Below the pieces are notes generated by a model. It did not search any database and was not told the origin of the DNA. It saw nothing but the letters and a program-made list of their open reading frames with translations. Below are positions 43,735 to 50,720 of a stretch of DNA of 64,000 bases, one piece after another; position 1 is the stretch's first letter, and each line of letters begins with the position of its first letter. Position numbers and translations under genes: made by a program. This DNA comes from Hyphomonadaceae bacterium (GTDB taxonomy: Bacteria; Pseudomonadota; Alphaproteobacteria; Caulobacterales; Aquidulcibacteraceae), in the NCBI GenBank assembly GCA_023384105.1, contig JAHDXR010000011.1, positions 62,001 through 126,000 on the forward strand, read 5' to 3'.

Positions 43735-45161
43735 CAGATCACGCCCTTGGACGAGGGCACCGCATCGCCCTCGACGCGGATTGCCTGGCGCAACGCGCGG
43801 CCGAACGCCTTGTAGCAGGCCTCGGTCTTGTGGTGATCGTTCTCGCCGCTGACGGAGAGATGAATGGCCGCACCCATCGTCTGCGCCAGCGAGCGGAAGA
43901 CGTGCTCGGTCATCTCTGTCGGATAGGCGCCGAGCAAGGGCGCCTTGAACGCGCCGTCGAACACCAGATACGGGCGCCCGCCGAGATCGACGGACACTTT
44001 CCCTTCCGCCTCGTCCATCGGCAGCACGAAGCCGAAGCGGGCGATGCCCCGGCGCGCGGCCAGCGCCTGCGACAGCGCTCCGCCCAGCGCCAGCGCGCAG
44101 TCCTCGATGGTGTGGTGCGCATCCACGCCGAGATCGCCGGCGCATTTCAGCGTGAGCGAAAAGCCGCCATGCACCGCGATCTGCGACAGCATGTGATCGT
44201 AAAACTCGACGCCGGTGTCGATCTCAACCGGCTGCGGCCTATCGAGATCGAGTTGCACGACGACGCGCGTCTCCGCCGTCTCGCGGATCGCCTCCGCGCG
44301 CCGCGAGGGCCGCTGCGTCTCGACGCCGAACGCCGCAAGAACGCGATCGTTGCCGGCGCCGTCGCGCACGGGAATCCGCAAGGCGTCGTCTCCCGCCTTT
44401 TCCGCAGTGACGCCGAAGGCGCGCAGGCGCTGCTGGGTCTCGCCGCCGGCGGCGATCAAGACGAATGGGGCCTCCGCCTCCGCCGCCCGATGCCCGGACT
44501 CGCTCAGCGCCCGCGCGAGCCGCCTGCGCTCGGCCTTGATCTCAGCGATGCGGCGCGCCTGGGCCGGCGCGCGCACCGGGTCCAGCGCCGCCTCCGCCAG
44601 GCGCACAATCGGCGTCGGCAGCGCGTTGGGCTCGATACCCTCCGCGAGACGATTGAGCGTCGTCGGCGCGGCGATGAGTGCGCCGCAGGGCGCGCCGGCC
44701 AGCCCGTACGCTGCTTCGAGGCTGCGCAGCACGACGATGTTCTCGCTCGCCGAAGCCAGGCTCGCGAGCGAAGGCGCATCGGAAAACTCGATGAACCGCT
44801 CGTCGACGACCAGCAGCCCCGTCTCTTGCGCCAGCTCACGCGCTTGCGCAGCGGAGATGGCGGCGCCGTCCGCGGGCGGCGAAGCGACGAAGCGCGCAGC
44901 GGAAGCGCCGTCGGCGACAGGGATGCGCAGCAGCCGCGCCAGGGCCGCCACCTCCGGCACGCCGTTACTGGCGACGGCCTCGGCGGCGACGCTCCGCAGC
45001 ACGATTTCGACGCCGTGCGCCACGCCGCGCACGGGCAGCACCGCGTCCGGCGCCACGCCGTACACCTCGGCCATGCGCTTGCGCAGCGCCTCCGGCGCGC
45101 CCGGCGGCTGCTCCAGCCCGGCGCCGCCATTGACCAGCGGCGGATAAGGCGCGGCGTACAT
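43734..45161 (-). CDS. hisB: Degenerate HisC-like domain fused to imidazoleglycerol-phosphate dehydratase (HisB)
   Basis: A 475-residue fusion. Residues 287-475 are a complete dehydratase: VEFYDHMLSQIAVHGGF, VDAHHTIEDCALALG, MTEHVFRSLAQT, NDHHKTEACYKAF and SSKGVI, with all metal-binding His and Glu residues. Residues 1 to about 286 resemble an E. coli-type HisC (RKRMAEVYGVAPDAVLPVRG, LLVVDERFIEFSDAPSLASL, VVLRSLEAAYGLAGAPCGAL). However, the PLP lysine is Ala150, the NPNNPTG loop is SPPADGA and the Tyr after the Asp is Phe. So the N-terminal half should not transaminate. The TGATG overlap with hisD confirms that translation begins at the HisC-like part. Confidence 0.93.
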   Translation of the reverse strand: MYAAPYPPLVNGGAGLEQPPGAPEALRKRMAEVYGVAPDAVLPVRGVAHGVEIVLRSVAAEAVASNGVPEVAALARLLRIPVADGASAARFVASPPADGAAISAAQARELAQETGLLVVDERFIEFSDAPSLASLASASENIVVLRSLEAAYGLAGAPCGALIAAPTTLNRLAEGIEPNALPTPIVRLAEAALDPVRAPAQARRIAEIKAERRRLARALSESGHRAAEAEAPFVLIAAGGETQQRLRAFGVTAEKAGDDALRIPVRDGAGNDRVLAAFGVETQRPSRRAEAIRETAETRVVVQLDLDRPQPVEIDTGVEFYDHMLSQIAVHGGFSLTLKCAGDLGVDAHHTIEDCALALGGALSQALAARRGIARFGFVLPMDEAEGKVSVDLGGRPYLVFDGAFKAPLLGAYPTEMTEHVFRSLAQTMGAAIHLSVSGENDHHKTEACYKAFGRALRQAIRVEGDAVPSSKGVI

Positions 45162-46450
45162 CAGCGCGCCCGCACGTCGGCGGCGCGGGCGTGCGCCTCA
45201 AGCCCTTCGAGCCGCGCCAGGCGCGCCGCCGGCCCGGCAAGCGCGCGCGCGCCAGCCTCGCTCAGCTGCTGCACCACGAAGCTCTTCATGAAGGACGCCA
45301 CGGTGACGCCGCTCCAGCACCGTGCGGCGCCGTCGGTCGGCAGCACGTGGCTGGGGCCGCAGATATAGTCGCCGAACGTCTCGGCGCTGTAGGCGCCGGC
45401 GAACACCGCGCCGACATTGGAGAGCCGAGTGACCAGCGCGTCGGTATCGCCCACCTGCAGCGACAAGTGCTCCGGGCCGAACGCATTGGCCACATCCGCC
45501 GCTTCGCCGAGATCGCGCACCTCGATGGTGCGGGACTGGTTCAAAGCGGCGCGGGCGATGTTCGCGCGCGGCAGCGTCGCCGCCTGCCGCTCCAGTTCGC
45601 GCTGCACCTCGCCGATCAGCGCGCGGAAAGGCGTGACGAACACGACCTGCGCGTCCGCATCGTGCTCGGCCTGGCTCAACAAATCGGCCGCCACAATGAC
45701 CGGATCAGCGCCTGCGTCGGCAATGACCATGAGTTCGCTCGGCCCCGCTGGCACGTCGATGGCCGGGCCTCCGGGCAGAGCGGCCGCGTAGCGCTTGGCT
45801 TCCGTCACATAGGCGTTGCCGGGGCCGAACAGCTTGTCGGCTTTAGCGACATCGCCGGCGCCGAAGGTCAGTGCGGCGATCGCCTGCGCGCCGCCCAGCA
45901 GCCAGATGCTCTCAAGCCCCGCCGCCGCGCCCGCCGCGATCATCATCGGGTGGACGCCGCCCGCCGCGTTCGGCGGCGTCACCGCGATCCGCTGCGGCAC
46001 GCCCGCGACGCGCGCCGGCACAGCGAGCATGATCAGCGTCGAAAACAGCGGCGCGGTGCCGCCGGGAACGTAGAGGCCACAGCATTGGATCGCGCGCCAA
46101 AGCCGGCGGCACCGCGCGCCCGGCGCCGGCTCGACCTCCACCGGCTGCGGCTTGATGGCTTCGTGATACGCGGCGACATTGGCGACCGCGAGGTCGAGCG
46201 CGGCTAGATCGTCGCGGCCAAGCTCGGCCCGCGCCGCGTCCACTGCGTTTGCATCCAGCGGCAGCAGTTTCGGCGCGCGCTTGTCCAATGCGAGCGACCA
46301 GCGCTCGACGGCCGCCAACCCCTCCGCTTCGACCTCCTCGAAGATACGGCGCACCACATCCACGACCTCGGCGTCGCGGCGGCGTTTCGGCCTCGCCAGC
46401 GCATCGGCCCGTTCGGCCGCCGAGAGCGTGCTCCAGACGAACGTGCGCAT
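45161..46450 (-). CDS. hisD: Histidinol dehydrogenase
   Basis: The NAD-dependent zinc enzyme for the last two steps of histidine synthesis. From the ATG overlapping the hisG stop (TGATG) it has 429 residues, with LYVPGGTAPLFSTLIMLAVP, LFGPGNAYVTEAKRYA, DVPAGPSELMVIADAGADP, SQAEHDADAQVVFVT, FGPEHLSL and YICGPSHVLPTDG. Zinc ligands (Gln/His in SQAEHD, Asp and a C-terminal His) are in place. Confidence 0.95.
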   Translation of the reverse strand: MRTFVWSTLSAAERADALARPKRRRDAEVVDVVRRIFEEVEAEGLAAVERWSLALDKRAPKLLPLDANAVDAARAELGRDDLAALDLAVANVAAYHEAIKPQPVEVEPAPGARCRRLWRAIQCCGLYVPGGTAPLFSTLIMLAVPARVAGVPQRIAVTPPNAAGGVHPMMIAAGAAAGLESIWLLGGAQAIAALTFGAGDVAKADKLFGPGNAYVTEAKRYAAALPGGPAIDVPAGPSELMVIADAGADPVIVAADLLSQAEHDADAQVVFVTPFRALIGEVQRELERQAATLPRANIARAALNQSRTIEVRDLGEAADVANAFGPEHLSLQVGDTDALVTRLSNVGAVFAGAYSAETFGDYICGPSHVLPTDGAARCWSGVTVASFMKSFVVQQLSEAGARALAGPAARLARLEGLEAHARAADVRAR

Positions 46451-47322
46451 CACATCATCTTCTCGATCGGCAGCACCAGGATCGCCGAGGCGCCGGCGGC
46501 CTTGAGCCGCTCCAGCGTCTCCCAGAACACGGATTCCTGGCACACCGCGTGCACGGCGACGTAATCCTCCCGCCCGGCCAGCGGCGTCACGGTCGGCGCG
46601 TCCGAGCCCGGCAGGATCTCGCTGATCCGCGGCAGCGCCGCGCGCGGCGCGTTCATCATCACGTACTTGGCGTCGCGGCTCGCCGTCACGCCGCGGAAGC
46701 GCTGGGTCACGCTTTCGACGATGGGCGCGAACTGCGGGTCGAGCGGCTGAGGCGACTGGATCAGCACCGCTTCGCTGCGCGCGATGGTCTCGAACGCGGC
46801 CAGGCCGTTGGCTTCGAGCGTGGCGCCGGTCGACACCAGGTCGCAGATGACGTGGGCGAGCTTGAGCCGCGGCGCGACCTCCACGGCGCCGCGCATGGTG
46901 ACGATCTCCGCCTCGACGTCGTTCTCGCGCAAAAAACGGCTGAGCTGGCGCGGATAAGTGGTGGCGACGCGCAAGCCCTGCAACGATCTCGGCCCGTCAT
47001 AGGCGAAGCCCAGCGGCCCGGCGATCTTCAGGTCGCAGCGGCCGAAGCCGAGCGCCATGATCTCGCACGGCCCGTCTTCGGGCTTGGCGCGCTCCAGCAG
47101 CACGTTGCGCCCGACGATACCGAGATTGGCGACGCCGTCGGCGACGAATGTCGGGATGTCGTCGTCGCGCACGCGCAGCAGGTCGATCGGCGCATTCTCG
47201 ACGCGGAACAGCAGATCGTTCGCACCCTTCACCACATGCAGGCCCGCCGCCTCCAAAAGGTCGAGGCTCTTGTCGGCGAGGCGCCCGCTTTTCTGGACGG
47301 CGATGCGGAGACGCGCGCTCAT
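46450..47322 (-). CDS. hisG: ATP phosphoribosyltransferase, long form (HisG_L)
   Basis: The first enzyme of histidine synthesis. The 290-residue protein is the long, self-sufficient form with a C-terminal regulatory domain. MSARLRIAVQKSGRLADKSL, IDLLRVRDDDIPTFVADGV, VATTYPRQLSRFL, ICDLVSTGATLEANGL, then the regulatory part with GASAILVLPIEKMM closely resemble E. coli HisG. Many alphaproteobacteria instead use a short HisG with HisZ. Feedback inhibition by histidine is expected from the C-terminal domain. It overlaps yerC by four bases. Confidence 0.95.
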   Translation of the reverse strand: MSARLRIAVQKSGRLADKSLDLLEAAGLHVVKGANDLLFRVENAPIDLLRVRDDDIPTFVADGVANLGIVGRNVLLERAKPEDGPCEIMALGFGRCDLKIAGPLGFAYDGPRSLQGLRVATTYPRQLSRFLRENDVEAEIVTMRGAVEVAPRLKLAHVICDLVSTGATLEANGLAAFETIARSEAVLIQSPQPLDPQFAPIVESVTQRFRGVTASRDAKYVMMNAPRAALPRISEILPGSDAPTVTPLAGREDYVAVHAVCQESVFWETLERLKAAGASAILVLPIEKMM

Positions 47323-47615
47323 CGGCTCGCTCCCGCCTTCAGGCGGTCGAGCACGCGGCGATAGCCTTTGTAGGGCATGTCCTTGAGGAACCGCGCCACC
47401 CGCACCACCGTCGCCGTGCTCGATTCCGCCGCCTGGGCGATCTCGCGATAGGACATCTCGCCGGCGTCCAAGAGGCGCGCCACCAGCCAGCGCTCCGACA
47501 GCGCCCGTATCTCGGCGGGCGTGCAGAGGTCCTCCAGGAAGGCCTTGGCCTCGGCCCTGGTCTCCAGGGCCAGAAGCGCATCCAGCAGGTCGGGGCGGGC
47601 GGCGGCTTTGGTCAT
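47319..47615 (-). CDS. TrpR-related YerC/YecD family repressor of the his operon (candidate HisR)
   Basis: A 98-residue helical protein of the TrpR-like YerC/YecD family: LLDALLALETRAEAKAFLED, CTPAEIRALSERWLVARLLD, then a helix-turn-helix (MSYREIAQAAESSTATVVRV) and FLKDMPYKGYRRVLDRL. It is the first gene of the his operon, overlapping hisG by four bases, and a TrpR-operator-like palindrome lies 8 bp upstream of its start. I infer an autoregulated repressor of histidine synthesis. The effector is unknown; histidine is the obvious guess. Confidence 0.88.
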   Translation of the reverse strand: MTKAAARPDLLDALLALETRAEAKAFLEDLCTPAEIRALSERWLVARLLDAGEMSYREIAQAAESSTATVVRVARFLKDMPYKGYRRVLDRLKAGASR

Positions 47616-47623
47616 CGTGGCAA

Positions 47624-47643
47624 TGTGCTAGCATGCTAGCACA
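47624..47643. promoter_or_regulatory. TrpR-operator-like palindrome upstream of yerC-his
   Basis: A perfect 20-bp palindrome, TGTGCTAGCATGCTAGCACA. It contains two CTAG half-sites four bases apart, the same spacing as in the E. coli trp operator (CTAG-TTAA-CTAG). It ends 8 bp before the yerC ATG, and a -35-like TTGCGT precedes it on the minus strand so that it would cover the -10 region. Confidence 0.75.
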
Positions 47644-47653
47644 AAAGAACGCA

Positions 47654-47686
47654 AGCGGCGCCCTGCCGCAGGCGCGGGGCGCCGCT
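47654..47686 (-). terminator. Rho-independent terminator of the metX-metB operon
   Basis: A perfect 10-bp stem AGCGGCGCCC/GGGCGCCGCT (47654-47663 and 47677-47686) with a 13-base loop. On the minus strand it is followed by TGCGTTCTTTT. It lies 10 bp after the metB stop and directly before the his operator. Confidence 0.7.
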
Positions 47687-47696
47687 GCGATCGGGT

Positions 47697-48857
47697 TCAG
47701 GCCGCCCCGCGCCCGGCGGCCTTCAGCGCCTGTTCGACGTCGCCGATCAGGTCGTCGGGATGCTCCAGCCCCACCGACACCCGGACGAGGTTGTCGCCGA
47801 TGCCCGCCTGCTGGCGCGCCTCCGGGGTCATGGCCGCGTGGGTCATGGTGGCGGGATGGGCGACCAGGCTCTCGATGCCGCCCAGCGACTCCGCCAGCGT
47901 GAAGCGATGGAGCGCGCGGGTGAACGCGGCGACGTCCACGCCCGGCGCCAGCTCGAAGCTGAGCATCGCGCCGAAGCCGCGCTGCTGCGCCCGCGCCAGC
48001 GCGTGCTCGGGATGGCTCTCCAGGCCGGGATAATGCACCGCCGCCACTTCCGGCAGCGCTGCGAGGCGGGCGGCGAGCGCGGCGGCGGTCGCCTGTTGGC
48101 GCTCGATGCGCACGTGCAGCGTCCGCAGGCCGCGCAAAGTGAGCCAGGAATCGAACGGCGCGCCGGTAACGCCGCAGCAATTGGCCCACCAGGCGAGTTC
48201 GGTCACGTCCGCCGCATCCGCGGCCGCCACCGCGCCGCCGACGACATCGGAATGGCCGTTGAGATACTTGGTGGTCGAGTGGACGACGAAATCCGCGCCC
48301 AGCGCGATCGGCTTCTGCAGCGCGGGCGAAAGGAAGGTGTTGTCGACGGCGACGCGCGCGCCGGCGGCTTTCGCCCGCGACGCCACCGCGGCGATGTCGG
48401 TGATGCGCATCAGCGGGTTGCTGGGGGTTTCGATCCACACCAGCGCCGGCGCCGCCCGCAGCGCGGCGCCGAGCGCGTCGCTGTCGCGCAGGTTCACGTA
48501 AGCGGTGCGAATCTGCTGCTTTTTTGCGCGCGCCTCGAGCAGGCGCCAGGTGCCGCCGTAGCAATCGTGCGTCACCACCACCAGCGCGTTCGGCGGCAGC
48601 AGCGAGAGCACCAGATCAACCGCCGCCATGCCGGAACTGGTGATGACCGCGCCTGCGCCTCGCTCAAGCTTGGCGATCGCCTCCGCCAGCTGCGCGCGGG
48701 TGGGGTTGCCGGAGCGGCTGTAATCGAACGGCCGCTTCTCGTTGAAGCCGGCGAAGCTGTAATTGGCCGAGAGATAGAGCGGCGGCATCACCGCGCCATG
48801 GCCGAGATCGTCGTCCACGCCGACGCTGCAGGCGATGGTTTCGTCGTGCTCAGACAT
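47697..48857 (-). CDS. metB: Cystathionine gamma-synthase
   Basis: A 386-residue PLP enzyme of the Cys/Met metabolism family. The PLP lysine is in VVHSTTKYLNGHSDVVGGAV. NYSFAGFNEKRPFDYSRSGNPT, GAGAVITSSGMAAVDLVL, VWIETPSNPLMRI and ESLGGIESLVAHPATMTH complete the fold. It joins activated homoserine with cysteine to give cystathionine. It overlaps metX by eight bases. Cystathionine gamma-lyase or O-acylhomoserine sulfhydrylase cannot be excluded by sequence alone, though the context favours methionine synthesis. Confidence 0.9.
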   Translation of the reverse strand: MSEHDETIACSVGVDDDLGHGAVMPPLYLSANYSFAGFNEKRPFDYSRSGNPTRAQLAEAIAKLERGAGAVITSSGMAAVDLVLSLLPPNALVVVTHDCYGGTWRLLEARAKKQQIRTAYVNLRDSDALGAALRAAPALVWIETPSNPLMRITDIAAVASRAKAAGARVAVDNTFLSPALQKPIALGADFVVHSTTKYLNGHSDVVGGAVAAADAADVTELAWWANCCGVTGAPFDSWLTLRGLRTLHVRIERQQATAAALAARLAALPEVAAVHYPGLESHPEHALARAQQRGFGAMLSFELAPGVDVAAFTRALHRFTLAESLGGIESLVAHPATMTHAAMTPEARQQAGIGDNLVRVSVGLEHPDDLIGDVEQALKAAGRGAA

Positions 48858-49821
48858 GGACTTCGCTCTCCAGGAAATTTCTCAGCAGCGGCGCGAGCCG
48901 CGCCGGCTCTTTCAGAAATGCGTCGTGGCCGTAGAGCGAGGGCAGTTCCTCGAAGCGCACGAGATTCGGCAGCAGCTCCGCGCAGCGGCGGATGTCGGCG
49001 ATCGGCACCAGCTGATCTTCCGGGCAGGCCACCAAGGCAGTCGGAACGCGCACGCCGGCCGGATCGATGGCGAAGCGGTCGATCGCCTCGCTGAGCGACA
49101 GCCAGCGGCGCGGCGCCATGCTTCTGGCGTAGGCCTCGCCGCGCGCTTCGAGATAGCGGTCGACCTCGCCGCGGCCTTCGGCGTCGACGCCGGCGCCGAA
49201 CCGCGCCGTGAACTCCTCGCCGGTGCGGTAGGTGATCATGGCGAGCTGGCGCGCGAGCGAGAGACCGGCTTCGGCGTCGCCTGCGCGGATGCCGAACTCC
49301 ACCGCCCGGCGCTGCACGCCGCGCCACGCCAGCGCCAGCGCCGAGGGCTGGTGCGCCGCCGAGATCACGCAGAGCCGCCCGACCCGCTCCGGCGCGCGCG
49401 CCGCCAGCGCCAGGCCCACCATGCCGCCATACGAGGCGCCGACGACGGCGTGCACGCGGGCAACGCCGAGGTCGGACAGCGCAATCTCGATCAGCCGCGC
49501 CTGATCTTGCGGCGTGATGCGCACGCGCTGATCGCACGTCGGCGTAAAATCGAACCCGATCAAGCCGAACCGGCGAAGATCGACCGCGTCATGATCGATC
49601 AGCGTCTCGCGCCACCAGCCGCGCACGCCGCACACATCGCGGCCGGCGGAGATGCCGCCCAGCGCAATGACCTGCGGCCCATCGCGGCGGCCGATGCAGC
49701 GCACACTGATCGCTGCGTCCGCGAGCGTGTCGCCCGAGGCCAGACGAAATCCGGCCGGGATCGGAATCTCGATGTCGTCAAACTCGATGGAAGCTGGGTG
49801 CTCGAGCGCGAGGGCGGTCAT
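48850..49821 (-). CDS. metX: MetX-type homoserine O-acyltransferase
   Basis: An alpha/beta-hydrolase fold enzyme of 323 residues, starting MTALALEHPASIEFDDIEIP. The nucleophile Ser is in VVGASYGGMVGLALAARAPE and the catalytic His in YGHDAFLKEPA near the C terminus; LGGISAGRDVCG is the oxyanion region. It is shorter than classical MetX and could use acetyl- or succinyl-CoA. It activates homoserine for MetB. The start overlaps the stop of the ACT-like gene (ATGA), and the whole unit lies under a SAM-II riboswitch. Confidence 0.87.
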   Translation of the reverse strand: MTALALEHPASIEFDDIEIPIPAGFRLASGDTLADAAISVRCIGRRDGPQVIALGGISAGRDVCGVRGWWRETLIDHDAVDLRRFGLIGFDFTPTCDQRVRITPQDQARLIEIALSDLGVARVHAVVGASYGGMVGLALAARAPERVGRLCVISAAHQPSALALAWRGVQRRAVEFGIRAGDAEAGLSLARQLAMITYRTGEEFTARFGAGVDAEGRGEVDRYLEARGEAYARSMAPRRWLSLSEAIDRFAIDPAGVRVPTALVACPEDQLVPIADIRRCAELLPNLVRFEELPSLYGHDAFLKEPARLAPLLRNFLESEVHV

Positions 49822-50150
49822 GGCGTCAGGCCCGCGGCGTGCTTCGAGAGCATCAGGTGTTCGACGCTGGCGCGCTCGGCGACGCCGCTGTCGATCAAGG
49901 CGCCGGGCAGCGAGCGCGCGGCGTCCACGGAAATGCGGCGCAGCCGACATCGCGCGCTGAAACCGCGTTCCATGCGCGCGATCTGCACGCTCTGCACTTC
50001 AGCGCCCAGCCTCTGCAGCACATCGGTGACCGGCGTCCAATGCGTCCAGTCGGAGAGAACCAGGTGCAGATCGTGCTGCAGGTCGAGCCCGGCGAGCGCG
50101 CCGCCGGCATTCTCTTCAGGCTTGCGACAAAGAGGATCGCGAACTTCCAT
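49818..50150 (-). CDS. Small ACT-like protein, first gene of the SAM-II controlled met operon
   Basis: I start at the ATG complementary to 50148-50150, eight bases after GGAGA. The 110-residue product has a pattern like an ACT domain: HDLHLVLSDWTHWTPVTDVL, RLGAEVQSVQIARMERGFSA, CRLRRISVDAARSLPGALID and RASVEHLML. No enzyme motif is visible. It is coupled to metX by a four-base overlap. A regulatory subunit or methionine sensor is possible; that is inference from fold resemblance and position. Confidence 0.65.
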   Translation of the reverse strand: MEVRDPLCRKPEENAGGALAGLDLQHDLHLVLSDWTHWTPVTDVLQRLGAEVQSVQIARMERGFSARCRLRRISVDAARSLPGALIDSGVAERASVEHLMLSKHAAGLTP

Positions 50151-50232
50151 GGCCAGTCTCCGGCGTACCAACGCGGCGACTTGGAGGCTTGGAGCTTGCG
50201 GGCAAATGGCGGCGCGTCCGGCGCGCCTGCCT

Positions 50233-50286
50233 TCGCTTTAGCTGTATTTTTAACGCGCCCGCAAGCTGAGCATCAAATCGGCGCAG
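50233..50286 (-). promoter_or_regulatory. SAM-II riboswitch
   Basis: Read on the minus strand, the element contains GCGCCGATTTGATG, then GCTTGCGGGCGCG, TTAAAAATA and CAGCTAAAG. This follows the SAM-II (metA motif) consensus: GCGC stem, UGAUUU-like loop, closing GCGCG strand, A-rich linker, and the AGCUAAA pseudoknot arm. SAM-II binds S-adenosylmethionine and lowers expression of downstream methionine genes in alphaproteobacteria. It precedes the ACT-like-metX-metB unit by about 80 bases. Confidence 0.85.
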
Positions 50287-50354
50287 GCGTGCCTCTTAGC
50301 GCAGAAGCCTCGGCCTGTCACCCTTGTCCTGCCTGCGGCATGCTAGCAGACGCA

Positions 50355-50376
50355 CCCCCTAAACAGTTTAGCGGGG
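50355..50376. promoter_or_regulatory. Inverted repeat CCCCCTAAAC / GTTTAGCGGGG
   Basis: Arms of 10 bp with one bulged G and a one-base centre, located midway between the two divergent operons. It has no U-run, so it is more likely a protein binding site than a terminator. No regulator can be named. Confidence 0.4.
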
Positions 50377-50487
50377 CTGAACCAATCGCCCAAATCCTGG
50401 CGCCCGGAAGAATTTTCCAGTTCGGCGTAGATTTGCCATTGCATGCGGCAGATTTTTTCGCTCTATATGCTGCGGGAGCTAACACAA

Positions 50488-50634
50488 GTGACTGCCGACC
50501 AACACCTCGCCGCCCGCTCGATCGCGACTGCCGTCGCGGCGGACCCGCGCGCGCTGGTATTGGTCGTAGGCCTGCTCCTTAGCCTTACGGTGCTTATTCT
50601 TGAGCCCGGAGCGGCGTGGCTGCGTGTAACCTGA
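50488..50634 (+). CDS. ilv-leu operon leader peptide
   Basis: A 48-residue frame with GTG start at 50488, nine bases after GGGAG. Its second half reads ALVLVVGLLLSLTVLILE: 13 of 18 residues are Leu, Val or Ile, the amino acids made by the downstream operon. It ends shortly after the antiterminator sequence and 28 bp before a terminator hairpin. This is the layout of a ribosome-mediated attenuator. In-frame ATGs at 50443 and 50467 are alternative starts without a clear ribosome binding site. Confidence 0.8.
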   Translation: MTADQHLAARSIATAVAADPRALVLVVGLLLSLTVLILEPGAAWLRVT

Positions 50635-50690
50635 CCTAACCAACCAGGATCGCCCGCAACACCCCGCTCCCAAAAGGAAGCGGGTTTTTT
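50608..50690 (+). terminator. Attenuator: terminator and competing antiterminator upstream of ilvD
   Basis: The terminator is CCCGCT (50663-50668) pairing with AGCGGG (50679-50684), followed by TTTTTTG. The sequence GGAGCGG at 50608-50614, just after the branched-chain codons of the leader, is fully complementary to CCGCTCC at 50664-50670 in the 5' arm of the terminator. The two pairings exclude each other. Ribosome stalling at Leu/Val/Ile codons would decide which one forms. Confidence 0.82.
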
Positions 50691-50720
50691 GTTGCGCGCG
50701 GTCCGCCGAACCGGATCGAC

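Larger units (their letters stand above)
50151..50487. promoter_or_regulatory. Divergent control region between the met and ilv-leu operons
   Basis: This 337-bp region without a long gene holds, from left to right: the met leader with a GC hairpin GGCGCG/CGCGCC at 50211-50227, the SAM-II riboswitch (50233-50286), a candidate leftward promoter (TGTCAC at 50316-50321 and CTCTTA at 50293-50298 on the plus strand, 17 bp apart), a CTAG-containing GCATGCTAGCA (50338-50348), an inverted repeat (50355-50376), and a candidate rightward promoter TTGCAT-N17-TCTATA (50439-50467). The promoters are pattern matches only. Confidence 0.5.

Noticed and set aside
43734-45161. The HisB N-terminal domain as a HAD histidinol phosphatase, as in E. 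coli
   Set aside because: No DxD motif or HAD loops; instead the VVDE...IEF and AYGLAG patterns of HisC are present.
43830-45368. A 512-codon rightward open frame opposite hisB and the end of hisD
   Set aside because: It mirrors the GC-rich third codon positions of the leftward genes and has no recognisable motif, while the leftward frame has the HisB motifs and start/stop overlaps on both sides.
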